From: Xylanimicrobium pachnodae JCM 13526 = NBRC 107786
GTDB taxonomy: Bacteria; Actinomycetota; Actinomycetes; Actinomycetales; Cellulomonadaceae
Length of the DNA stretch: 64,000 nucleotides
NCBI GenBank assembly: GCA_001592145.1
Contig: BCWJ01000010.1
Coordinates: 1 to 64,000 of the forward strand
Reading direction: 5' to 3'
This document shows positions 24,929-32,284 of the stretch, piece by piece; the first letter of the stretch is position 1; every line of letters begins with the position of its first letter. The notes under the pieces were generated by a model. The model saw nothing but the letters and a program-made list of their open reading frames with translations, had not been told where the DNA came from and made no database searches. A program made the translations under genes and the position numbers.

Positions 24929-25004
24929 GCCTCCCCGCGGGGGCAAGGCATCCCCTACGCGTGAAGCCATTCGACGCCTCAGCGCCACCACGACAGCCCG
25001 AACT

Positions 25005-25020
25005 TGCGTGATACCACGCA
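25005..25020. promoter_or_regulatory. Small inverted repeat between araC-type gene and moaD
   Basis: TGCGTG and CACGCA flank ATAC at 25005-25020. It is the only clear symmetric site in the 181-base spacer (24929-25109). It could be an operator of the regulator gene or part of the moaD transcript end. Confidence 0.3.
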
Positions 25021-25109
25021 GCCGGTGTACGGAAACCCCGAGAAACCCGGTCGGGGCAGGCCGATTACCAGCGCGCAGCGCGCCCTCGGCGCAACGGCAC
25101 GCGCCCGGC

Positions 25110-25382
25110 TCAGCCTCCGGCGAAGGGCGGCAGCAGGTCCAGCCGGGAACCGGCACGCACTACGGCGCTCGCGGGATCGGGGACGCGACGTCCGTCGAGG
25201 AGCACGGCACAGCGGGCCAGCACCGGGCCCGCCGCCGGGGCGGCGGCCGCGAGCTGCGCGACCACCTCGGCCACCGTGGCGCCTTCGGGGACCACCTCAG
25301 CACGCCCGGCCCATCCCAGCGCGGCCCGCGCCGCGGCGAACGCGCGGACCTCCACGGTCGTCGTCCTGGTCTCCACGCTCAC
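25110..25382 (-). CDS. moaD: MoaD-like molybdopterin synthase small subunit
   Basis: The 90-residue beta-grasp protein ends PPFAGG, the double-glycine tail that is adenylated by MoeB and carries the thiocarboxylate sulfur for molybdopterin. VEVRAFAAARAALGWAG and VAEVVAQLAA are typical of MoaD. GTG 25382 follows GGAGG closely and starts 3 bases after the end of moaA. Its partners MoaE and MoeB are encoded on the other arm of the cluster at 38066-40308. Confidence 0.88.
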   Translation of the reverse strand: MSVETRTTTVEVRAFAAARAALGWAGRAEVVPEGATVAEVVAQLAAAAPAAGPVLARCAVLLDGRRVPDPASAVVRAGSRLDLLPPFAGG

Positions 25383-25384
25383 GC

Positions 25385-26479
25385 CTATCCTCCGATCGCG
25401 CTCATGGTGCGGCTGGGCTGCACGAACCCGGCGGCGGCCATGTCGTGGCCCGCCCACTTGCCCCACATGGCGGTGCGCCACAGGTCGGCCAGGGTCGCGT
25501 CGTTTGCGCCCGCGCGCAGCGGCCCGAGCAGGTCCGACTCGGTGTGCGCGAACAGGCAGGCACGCACCGCGCCCTCCGCCGTCAGGCGCGTGCGACGGCA
25601 GTCCGCGCAGAAGGGTTCGGTGACCGAGGCGATGATCCCGACCCGGCCCAGGCGCGGGCCGCCCCCGTGCCCGCTGACCGTGAAGCGTTCGGCGGGGGCA
25701 CCGTCACGCGGCTCCTCGTCGGGGGCGAGGTCGAACCGTTCGCCCAGCTGGGCGCGAACCTCGGCGGCGGTCACCATGGCGGACCGGTCCCACGCGTGGT
25801 CGGCGTCGAGCGGCATCTGCTCGATGAACCGCAGCTCGAACCCCCGCTCCAGGCACCAGGAGAGCAGGTCGGCGGCGTGGTCCAGGTTGAGCCCCCGCAC
25901 CAGCACGGCGTTGATCTTGACGACGTCGAACTCGCGGGCGGCGGCGTCGATCCCGGCCAGGGTGCGGGCCAGGAACGGGCGCCGCGCCATGCGGGCGTAC
26001 GTGTCCGGGTCCAGGGTGTCGAGCGAGATGTTGACGCGGTCCAGGCCCGCCGCGCGCAGATCCCGGGCCCGGTGGTCCAGCCCCACGGCGTTGGTGGTCA
26101 GCGAGATCTCCGGCCGGTTCTCCAGGGCCGCGACGTCACGCACGATCTCGACCAGGTCGCCGCGTAGCAGCGGTTCGCCGCCCGTGAACCGCACCTGGCG
26201 CACGCCCAGGTCCCGGGTGGCGATGCCCACCAGGCGGACGATCTCGGCGCGGGTCATCACCGCGTCGCGCGGGAGCGTCGGCAGGCCCTCCGCCGGCATG
26301 CAGTACGTGCAGCGCAGGTTGCACCGGTCGGTCAGCGACACCCGCAGGTCGGTCGCGGTGCGACCGAACCGGTCGATCAGCCCCGGCGCGTGCGGGCGGT
26401 CCCCGGGCAGGGGGGCGCCGAGCGGGCCCGGGTCGCCGGGAGCGGCCAGTCCTGGCATGCCCAGGTCGACGGTGGTCAT
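25385..26479 (-). CDS. moaA: GTP 3',8-cyclase MoaA
   Basis: The 364-residue radical-SAM enzyme performs the first step of molybdenum cofactor synthesis, cyclising GTP with MoaC to cyclic pyranopterin monophosphate. The N-terminal cluster motif CNLRCTYC (CxxxCxxC, about 55-62) binds the SAM cluster. The C-terminal motif FCADCRRTRLTAEGAVRACLF binds the second 4Fe-4S cluster. FTGGEPLLR is also present. ATG 26479 is chosen for its length near family norm and GAGG upstream; ATG 26533 would add 18 residues. The normal C-terminal double glycine is kept (SAIGG). Confidence 0.93.
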   Translation of the reverse strand: MTTVDLGMPGLAAPGDPGPLGAPLPGDRPHAPGLIDRFGRTATDLRVSLTDRCNLRCTYCMPAEGLPTLPRDAVMTRAEIVRLVGIATRDLGVRQVRFTGGEPLLRGDLVEIVRDVAALENRPEISLTTNAVGLDHRARDLRAAGLDRVNISLDTLDPDTYARMARRPFLARTLAGIDAAAREFDVVKINAVLVRGLNLDHAADLLSWCLERGFELRFIEQMPLDADHAWDRSAMVTAAEVRAQLGERFDLAPDEEPRDGAPAERFTVSGHGGGPRLGRVGIIASVTEPFCADCRRTRLTAEGAVRACLFAHTESDLLGPLRAGANDATLADLWRTAMWGKWAGHDMAAAGFVQPSRTMSAIGG

Positions 26480-26568
26480 CGTGTCACTGATCCTCAGCAC
26501 TCGGCTCTCGGCGCCGGGGTCCCCGGCGCTCATGGTGGTGGCACCGGTGGTGTACCGGTGCCGGTGGG

Positions 26569-26862
26569 TCACGCCCCGGTGTCGCCGGGCGCGCCCGGTG
26601 CCCAGGAACGCGCCAGTGCCGCGGCGCGCTCGACGGCGTCGACGGTACCCGTCCCCGCGACGGTCCCGGCGGCGACGTCGGCGAGCGCACGCGCGTACCC
26701 CGCGGCGTAGGCGGCGACGGGGCCGGCGGGGCGCGCCACGTTGTGGGCGGCGTCCCGCGTCAGGTCGAGGACGGGGCCGACGTCGACGGTCCCCTCGGGC
26801 AACCCGAGCTCCTGCTCCAGGGTTGCGGCCCAGCCGGCCAGCTGCGTCTGCGGGTCGTTCAT
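26569..26862 (-). CDS. DUF6457 small protein in the molybdenum cofactor cluster
   Basis: The 97-residue protein is all-alpha (WAATLEQELGLP, LDLTRDAAHNVARPAGPVAAYAAGYA) and matches the small DUF6457 proteins found next to mobA in actinobacteria. Its role is unknown; co-occurrence suggests help in guanylylation or carrier binding of molybdopterin. Its ATG overlaps the mobA stop by 4 nt, so the two are translationally coupled. The spacer to moaA is 89 bases. Confidence 0.75.
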   Translation of the reverse strand: MNDPQTQLAGWAATLEQELGLPEGTVDVGPVLDLTRDAAHNVARPAGPVAAYAAGYARALADVAAGTVAGTGTVDAVERAAALARSWAPGAPGDTGA

Positions 26863-27488
26863 CGCTGCTCCCTTCGCGCCGCGGCCTCCAGCCGCGACAG
26901 GTCGTCCCAGGTGTCGACGTCGTCGCTGAGGCCGACGTCGTCCGGCAGTCCGTGCAGCCGCAGGTTCGCGACCAGACGCCGGACCGGTTGATCGTGCACG
27001 CTACCTGCCTGCGCGCGCAGCGTCTCGATCGCCGTGGCCAGCCGTTCGCGGCGCAGGGCACTGACGAGCCACTGGAGCCTGCCACACCGTTCCAGGGCAA
27101 CCCCGTCAGTCTGCGTGTCGCTGGCGCGCAGCGTGTCGACCAGGCGCGTGATGACCGGTGCCGCACCGGGGATGTCCACCGCCAGCAGCAGGACGGTTCC
27201 GGGCGCCCCCGGTCGGTCGAGTGCGGCCAGGCCCGCGTCGATCCCCGCCACGGGGCCCCCGAACGGCGGGTCCTCCCGGGTGACGACGACGCGGGATGCG
27301 GGTGGGACGGCCAGGTCCTGCGGCCCGACGACGGCGATCGCCGCCGCGTCGTGCACGGCGTCGAGCGCCAGGTCCAGCAGGCGGGTGCCGCGAAGGCGCA
27401 GACCGGGCTTGGGCGTGCCGCCCAGGCGGGAGGCGCGCCCCCCGGCGAGGACGATCGCGTCGAAACCGCCCGTGCCGGTGGAGGTCAC
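26859..27488 (-). CDS. mobA: Molybdenum cofactor guanylyltransferase MobA-like
   Basis: The 209-residue NTP-transferase has the GTP-binding loop VLAGGRASRLGGTPKPGL at residues 13-30 and the magnesium-binding DIPG near 104. It attaches GMP to molybdopterin to give the bis-MGD form used by NarG. The length is normal. It overlaps moeA upstream and DUF6457 downstream by 4 nt each, giving a coupled moeA-mobA-DUF6457 unit. A role as a CoxC/MocA-type cytidylyltransferase is less likely because the gene set serves a bis-MGD enzyme. Confidence 0.87.
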   Translation of the reverse strand: MTSTGTGGFDAIVLAGGRASRLGGTPKPGLRLRGTRLLDLALDAVHDAAAIAVVGPQDLAVPPASRVVVTREDPPFGGPVAGIDAGLAALDRPGAPGTVLLLAVDIPGAAPVITRLVDTLRASDTQTDGVALERCGRLQWLVSALRRERLATAIETLRAQAGSVHDQPVRRLVANLRLHGLPDDVGLSDDVDTWDDLSRLEAAARREQR

Positions 27489-28909
27489 AGTGCCACCACC
27501 TCGACCAGCGACCCCGGGCCTGTCCCGGGGGGGACGAGGGCGAGCCCGTCAGCCGTGAGCAGGGCCGTCAGGCCGTGCCCGCAGCCCGTGGCCTCGGAGG
27601 TGGGAACCACGGCGTCGCCGACGTCGCGGACCGGGACCACCCGCGTCAGGGCCGAGGCCCCGCGCTGAGCGACCCCGTCCCGTCTCACCCCGTGCGACGC
27701 GCCGCCGGCCTGCCCCTCCCACGGTGCCGAGGCGGCCAGCCGTCGCGTGCGCGCTGCCGGTGCGCTCGCGCCGCTGCCCAGCGCGGCCACGGCGGGTGCC
27801 ACATACAGATGTGCGGAGACGAACGCGGCGGTCGGGGTGCCGGGCAGCGCGATCCACGGCACGCCGCGCCACCGGGCGAGTCCCTGAGGGCGGCCGGGGC
27901 GCTGCGCCACCGGTGTGAGGTCGGCCTGTGCCACGCCCTGGTCGGGGCCGTCGCCGCCCGTGAGGAGCTGGCGCACCACGTCGAAGGCACCGGCGGAGAC
28001 GCCGCCCGTGCTCACCACGAGGTCGACGTCGCCGCACACCGCGTCCAGTGCGGCCCGGAGCGAGGCGACGTCGTCGGCCACCCCGCCTCGACGCACCGGT
28101 TCGCCTCCGGCTGCGCGCACGATCGCGGAGATCATGAGCGAGTTGGAGTCGACGATCTCGCCGGGCCCCAGCGTCTGACCGGCAGGCCGCAGCTCGGAGC
28201 CCGTCGAGATGACCGCGACACGCGGACCTCGCGGGGGGCGGTGGACGGGGGAGGGGACGACGGACAGGTGGGTCACCCCCGCGGCGGCGGCAGCAGCGAT
28301 CAGTGCCGGCGTCACGGGGGAGCCTTCCCGTCCGAGCGTGGCTCCCGGGCAGATGTCCTCACCGCGGCGCCGGATGTTGTCCTTGCGGGGGCGGTCCAGA
28401 GCCACGGCCGTCTCGTGCGGGGCGTGGCCCGGCGCGAACCGGCGGGTCGACGTCAGCTCGACCGGGACGACCGCGTCGGCGCCGGCCGGCACCGGCGCAC
28501 CCGTCATGATCCGCACGGCCTGGCCCGGGCGCAGCTCGGGGCAGGGGGCGTCCCCCGCGCGCACCGCACCCGTCACGGCCAGGGTCACGGACGGGACCGC
28601 AGGCCCGGCCTCCGGCAGGTCGGCCAGCCGCACCGCGTACCCGTCCACGGCGGAGTGGTCGAAGCCGGGCACCGGGTCGACGGCGACGACGTCATCGGCG
28701 AGCACGAAGCAGGGCTCGGCCAGGGCGGCCACGTCGAGCGGCAGCACCAGGACGCGACCCGCGATCGGGTTGCTGCCACCGCGCCCGCGCGCGGGACCAC
28801 CCGGAAGCACGGGAGCCGCGCGCGGCGGGGCGGGGCGGGTGTCGAGCACGGCCGCGAGCACGGCCGTGCGGTGCTCGCCGATCGTCCGAAGCTCCCGCGC
28901 GGTGGTCAC
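27485..28909 (-). CDS. moeA: Molybdopterin molybdotransferase MoeA, first copy
   Basis: The 474-residue protein inserts molybdenum into adenylylated molybdopterin. It has PGFDHSAVDGYAVR near 85, IMTGAPVPAGADAVVPVE near 150, DNIRRRGEDICPGATLG near 190, and the MPT-binding STGGVSAGAFDVV and LPGTPTAAFVSAHLYV blocks. The last is a variation on PGNPVS; proline-threonine replaces asparagine-proline. It is about 25 residues longer than the second copy at 36229. GTG 28909 lacks an obvious Shine-Dalgarno sequence. The gene lies just downstream of narI (85 bases). Confidence 0.88.
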   Translation of the reverse strand: MTTARELRTIGEHRTAVLAAVLDTRPAPPRAAPVLPGGPARGRGGSNPIAGRVLVLPLDVAALAEPCFVLADDVVAVDPVPGFDHSAVDGYAVRLADLPEAGPAVPSVTLAVTGAVRAGDAPCPELRPGQAVRIMTGAPVPAGADAVVPVELTSTRRFAPGHAPHETAVALDRPRKDNIRRRGEDICPGATLGREGSPVTPALIAAAAAAGVTHLSVVPSPVHRPPRGPRVAVISTGSELRPAGQTLGPGEIVDSNSLMISAIVRAAGGEPVRRGGVADDVASLRAALDAVCGDVDLVVSTGGVSAGAFDVVRQLLTGGDGPDQGVAQADLTPVAQRPGRPQGLARWRGVPWIALPGTPTAAFVSAHLYVAPAVAALGSGASAPAARTRRLAASAPWEGQAGGASHGVRRDGVAQRGASALTRVVPVRDVGDAVVPTSEATGCGHGLTALLTADGLALVPPGTGPGSLVEVVAL

Positions 28910-28994
28910 GGCGCCCGAGGCTACCGGTGCGCTCCCGACGGCCTGCGGCGTGGCACTCACCGTGCGTGCTGATCCGCGGCAGTTGGCGTACCCG

Positions 28995-29732
28995 TCACGG
29001 GCCCTCCCAGCCGCGACGCTGCACGCGGGAGCCGCGGTGCTCGTCGCGCGAGCGGTAGACCACGTAGGGCCGCATCGTGTACGTGACCGGCGCGGAGAAC
29101 GCATGCACCAGGCGGGTGAAGGGCCACAGGCCGAACAGGATCGAGGCGATCACGATGTGGATCGTGAACGCCACCGGCACGTCCTGGATCAGCGTGAGGT
29201 CCGGGTCGAGCATCCACAGGGAACGGAACCAGGGCCCCACGGTCTCGCGGTAGTCGTACCCGTGCGAACCGCCGAACACCTGGTGGCGGATCGTGGCGTA
29301 CATCCCGGCGAGGATGACCCCGGCCAGCACCACGTACATGAGCTTGTCGTTGCGGGTCGTGGCCCTGAACACCGCGCCCGTGGTGCGGCGCCGGTAGATG
29401 AGGATGCCCAGTCCGGTCAGCGCCGCAACCCCCGCGATGGTGCCCATGACGGTGGCGCCGATGTGGTACATCTCCGCGGTGATCCCGAACGCTCCCGTCC
29501 ACGACTTGGGGATCACCAGGCCCACGACGTGCCCGAGGATCACGAAGATCAGGCCGAAGTGGAACAGCGGTGAACCGAGCCGCAGCAGCCTGCGTTCGTG
29601 CAGCTCGGAGGATCGCGTGGTCCACCCGAACTTGTCGTACCGGTAGCGCCAGATCAGCCCGAGCACGAACAGCGCGAACGACACATAGGGCAGCACCCCG
29701 AACACGAGTACCTGCCATGTGCTCACCGCCAT
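28995..29732 (-). CDS. narI: Respiratory nitrate reductase gamma subunit NarI
   Basis: The 245-residue membrane cytochrome b has five helices and histidines for two b hemes: HFGLIFVILGHVVGLVIP near 55-72 and HIVIASILFGLWPFTRLVHAF near 190-210. It oxidises quinol at the membrane and passes electrons to NarH. The C-terminal RPYVVYRSR is typical of NarI. ATG 29732 follows AGGAAGG and lies inside the end of narJ (10-nt overlap). Confidence 0.95.
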   Translation of the reverse strand: MAVSTWQVLVFGVLPYVSFALFVLGLIWRYRYDKFGWTTRSSELHERRLLRLGSPLFHFGLIFVILGHVVGLVIPKSWTGAFGITAEMYHIGATVMGTIAGVAALTGLGILIYRRRTTGAVFRATTRNDKLMYVVLAGVILAGMYATIRHQVFGGSHGYDYRETVGPWFRSLWMLDPDLTLIQDVPVAFTIHIVIASILFGLWPFTRLVHAFSAPVTYTMRPYVVYRSRDEHRGSRVQRRGWEGP

Positions 29733-30454
29733 GGCGATCCACCTTCCTCGTTGCCGGACCCGAGCGTGTCGGCCCCGTACCCGGACAGCCCCACCAGCTC
29801 GGCGGGCGGCCCCGCGAGCACCAGCTCGGCGACGCGCTCCGCCGTGCGCTCGTCGACGGGGCCCAGCGTGATGCAGACCGCCTCGACGACGGCCGTCCAC
29901 GGCGAGCTCACCTCGGCGAGCGCCGAGCGCAGCACCTCGATGCCTTCCCGGTGGGCGGCCAGGAGCGCCGCCGCGACCTGGGCGCCCTCGCCCTGCGCCT
30001 GGGCGGACAGCTCCAGGGCGGTGGGCAGGTAGTCGGGCAGCTCGTCGGCCTGAACCTCGAACCCGGCGGCCCGGTACGCCTCCAGGAAGCGCACCAGGGC
30101 GTGCCCGCGCCGTCGGGTGTCACCCGCCCGGTAGTACGTCAGGTACAGCGCGCACTTGCGTTTGAGGTCGAACGTGGCCACGTAGTCCGCCTGGAGCGTG
30201 CGCAGCGCATCGGCGTCCGCGTCGTCGATGGCGGCGGCGAGCGGCAGGAGGCGGTCGCGGACGTCGGGGGGCAACGTCGCGACGGCGGCACGCACCGTGG
30301 GTGCGGCAGCCTTGACGGCGTCGTCCGGGTAGCCGAGCAGCAGGGCCGCGGCCATGTGGGCGGTGCGGCGTTGCTGGTCGTCCAGCGTGGCCGGCGTCAG
30401 AGGGTCCAGGAGCCGGCTGCGCACGAAGCGCGGCGTGGGGAGCGTGGTCATCAT
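29723..30454 (-). CDS. narJ: Nitrate reductase assembly chaperone NarJ
   Basis: The 243-residue TorD-family protein is all-helical with the NarJ motif YVATFDLKRKCALYLTYY near 88-105 and GDTRRRGHAL. It keeps apo-NarG open for cofactor insertion and prevents premature membrane attachment; it is not part of the final enzyme. ATG 30454 lies 2 bases after the narH stop; a second ATG one codon on is equally possible. The C-terminus is about normal, with a short Gly/Glu tail. Confidence 0.92.
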   Translation of the reverse strand: MMTTLPTPRFVRSRLLDPLTPATLDDQQRRTAHMAAALLLGYPDDAVKAAAPTVRAAVATLPPDVRDRLLPLAAAIDDADADALRTLQADYVATFDLKRKCALYLTYYRAGDTRRRGHALVRFLEAYRAAGFEVQADELPDYLPTALELSAQAQGEGAQVAAALLAAHREGIEVLRSALAEVSSPWTAVVEAVCITLGPVDERTAERVAELVLAGPPAELVGLSGYGADTLGSGNEEGGSPWR

Positions 30455-30456
30455 GG

Positions 30457-32172
30457 TCAGTCACCTGCCGGGGGTTTGTCGGGGCCGGTCTCGCTGCCGG
30501 GGGCGCTGCTGCCGGGGGTCCCGCCGTCGTGGGCCTCGGGGTGGTGCCCCGGTGGGAACAGACCCTCGGGCGTGCCGTTGCCGTCCCAGTTGAGCAGGTT
30601 CACCCGCCCCGGCGTGGACGGGTGGTCGGCGGTCTGCCGGGAGGCCAGCGCGTGGAAGTTCTCCACCGCCACCGGCGTCGGCGCACCGGAGGCGGTGCCG
30701 AACGGGCCGCCGCCGCCCATGCCGGGGCCGCCCTCGTAGTCGAGCGAGCATGCCATCTCGTCGAGCTCGGCGGCGATCTCCGTGTGGGCCGTCGGGATGA
30801 CGTACCGCTCCTCGTACTTGGCGATGGCGAGCAGCCGGTACATCTCCCGGATCTGGTCGCCGGTCATACCGACGGCGCCGGCGACGTCCTCGGGCAGGTC
30901 ACGGCCCAGGTTGACCTCCCGCATGGCCGACCGCATCGCGGCGAGGCGGCGCAGGACCTTCTCGACGGGACGCGTGTCGCCCGCGGTGAAGAGCTCGGCC
31001 AGGTACTGCAGCGGGATGCGCAGCTGCGAGATGGCGGAGAACAGGGTGCGCCCGTCCTCGGCGTCGTTGCCCGACGAGGCGACGACGTCGACCACGGGGG
31101 ACAGCGGGGGGATGTACCAGACCATGGGCAGCGTGCGGTACTCGGGGTGCAGCGGCAGGGCCACCTCGAAGTCGGAGATGAGCCGCCAGATCGGCGAGCG
31201 CTGCGCCGCCTGGATCCAGTCCTCCGGGATGCCGTCACGCCGGGCCGCCGCGATGACCTCGGGGTCGTGCGGGTCGAGCAGCATGGAGCGCTGCGCGGCG
31301 TACAGGTCGGTCTCGTCGGGGGTCGCGGCGACCTCGCCGACGCGGTCGGCGTCGTACAGCACCAGGCCCAGGTAGCGCAGCCGGCCCACGCAGGTCTCCG
31401 AGCACACGGTGGGCAGGCCCACCTCGATGCGCGGGTAGCACAGCGTGCACTTCTCGGCCTTGCCCGTCTTGTGGTTGAAGTAGACCTTCTTGTACGGGCA
31501 GCCCGTGACGCACATGCGCCAGCCGCGGCACTTGTCCTGGTCCACGAGCACGATGCCGTCCTCGGCACGCTTGTACATGGCGCCGGACGGGCAGGAGGCC
31601 ACGCACGCCGGGTTGAGGCAGTGCTCGCAGATGCGCGGCAGGTAGAACATGAACGTCTTCTCGAGCTCGGTGGCCACGTGCTCGCTCATGTGCTTCAGGA
31701 CGGGGTCGTCCTGCATCGTCTCGGTGGAACCGCCCAGGTCGTCGTCCCAGTTCGCCGACCACTTGATCGCCATGTCGTCGCCCGTCAGCAGCGACTTGGG
31801 CTTGGCGACCGGGGTGTGCTTGCCCTGCGGGGCGGACAGCAGCATGTCGTACTCGTACGTCCACGGCTCGTAGTAGTCGTGGATGTTCGGCATGAGCGGG
31901 TTGGAGAAGATCGTGGCGAGCTTGCGCCACCGCCCGCCCGCACGCAGCGTCAGCTTGCCGCGCTTGGTGAGCTTCCAGCCGCCCTTCCACCGGTCCTGGT
32001 CCTGGTAGGTGCGCGGGTAGCCGAGGCCAGGGCGGGTCTCGACGTTGTTGAACCACACGTACTCCATGCCGGAGCGGTTCGTCCACGCCTGCTTGCACGT
32101 CACTGAGCACGTGTGGCAGCCGATGCACTTGTCGAGGTTCATGACCATCGACATCTGCGCCATAACCTTCAT
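30457..32172 (-). CDS. narH: Respiratory nitrate reductase beta subunit NarH
   Basis: The 571-residue iron-sulfur protein carries four clusters between NarI and NarG. The first group is CIGCHTC with CKQAW (about 16-26). Central groups are CEHCLNPACVASCPSGAMYKR and CRGWRMCVTGCPYKK, where Trp replaces a Cys as in the 3Fe-4S cluster of known NarH. CTLCYPRIEVGLPTVCSETC follows. The length is longer than E. coli NarH because of a Gly/Pro-rich C-terminal extension. The ATG at 32172 overlaps the end of a micro-ORF that fills the narG-narH junction. Confidence 0.95.
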   Translation of the reverse strand: MKVMAQMSMVMNLDKCIGCHTCSVTCKQAWTNRSGMEYVWFNNVETRPGLGYPRTYQDQDRWKGGWKLTKRGKLTLRAGGRWRKLATIFSNPLMPNIHDYYEPWTYEYDMLLSAPQGKHTPVAKPKSLLTGDDMAIKWSANWDDDLGGSTETMQDDPVLKHMSEHVATELEKTFMFYLPRICEHCLNPACVASCPSGAMYKRAEDGIVLVDQDKCRGWRMCVTGCPYKKVYFNHKTGKAEKCTLCYPRIEVGLPTVCSETCVGRLRYLGLVLYDADRVGEVAATPDETDLYAAQRSMLLDPHDPEVIAAARRDGIPEDWIQAAQRSPIWRLISDFEVALPLHPEYRTLPMVWYIPPLSPVVDVVASSGNDAEDGRTLFSAISQLRIPLQYLAELFTAGDTRPVEKVLRRLAAMRSAMREVNLGRDLPEDVAGAVGMTGDQIREMYRLLAIAKYEERYVIPTAHTEIAAELDEMACSLDYEGGPGMGGGGPFGTASGAPTPVAVENFHALASRQTADHPSTPGRVNLLNWDGNGTPEGLFPPGHHPEAHDGGTPGSSAPGSETGPDKPPAGD

Positions 32173-32276
32173 CGCGCGCCCCCTTCGCTCGTTCCTCGCT
32201 CCGGGCTGCGCCGCTTGGCGACCTTCATCGCGCGCCCCCTTCGCTCGTTCCTCGCTCCGGGCTGCGCCGCTTGGCG
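32165..32276 (-). repeat. Perfect 56-bp tandem duplication at the narG-narH junction
   Basis: Bases 32165-32220 and 32221-32276 are identical over all 56 positions, and 32277-32284 begins a third copy. The duplicated stretch contains the narH start (ATGAAGGT on the minus strand). Removing both copies would join the narG stop to the narH ATG as ATGA, the usual overlap in this genome. Confidence 0.95.
32169..32228 (-). CDS. 19-residue micro-ORF 2 between narG and narH
   Basis: ATG 32228 reads MKVAKRRSPERGTSEGGAR and stops at TGA 32171-32169. The stop overlaps the narH ATG as ATGA. The peptide is very basic. Whether it is made for itself or only passes ribosomes forward is unknown. Confidence 0.45.
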   Translation of the reverse strand: MKVAKRRSPERGTSEGGAR

Positions 32277-32284
32277 ACCTTCAT
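32225..32284 (-). CDS. 19-residue micro-ORF 1 between narG and narH
   Basis: ATG 32284 overlaps the narG TGA as ATGA and encodes the same 19 residues as micro-ORF 2. Its stop in turn overlaps the start of micro-ORF 2. The 56-bp repeat length equals 60 minus the 4-nt overlap, so every junction is coupled. Confidence 0.45.
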   Translation of the reverse strand: MKVAKRRSPERGTSEGGAR

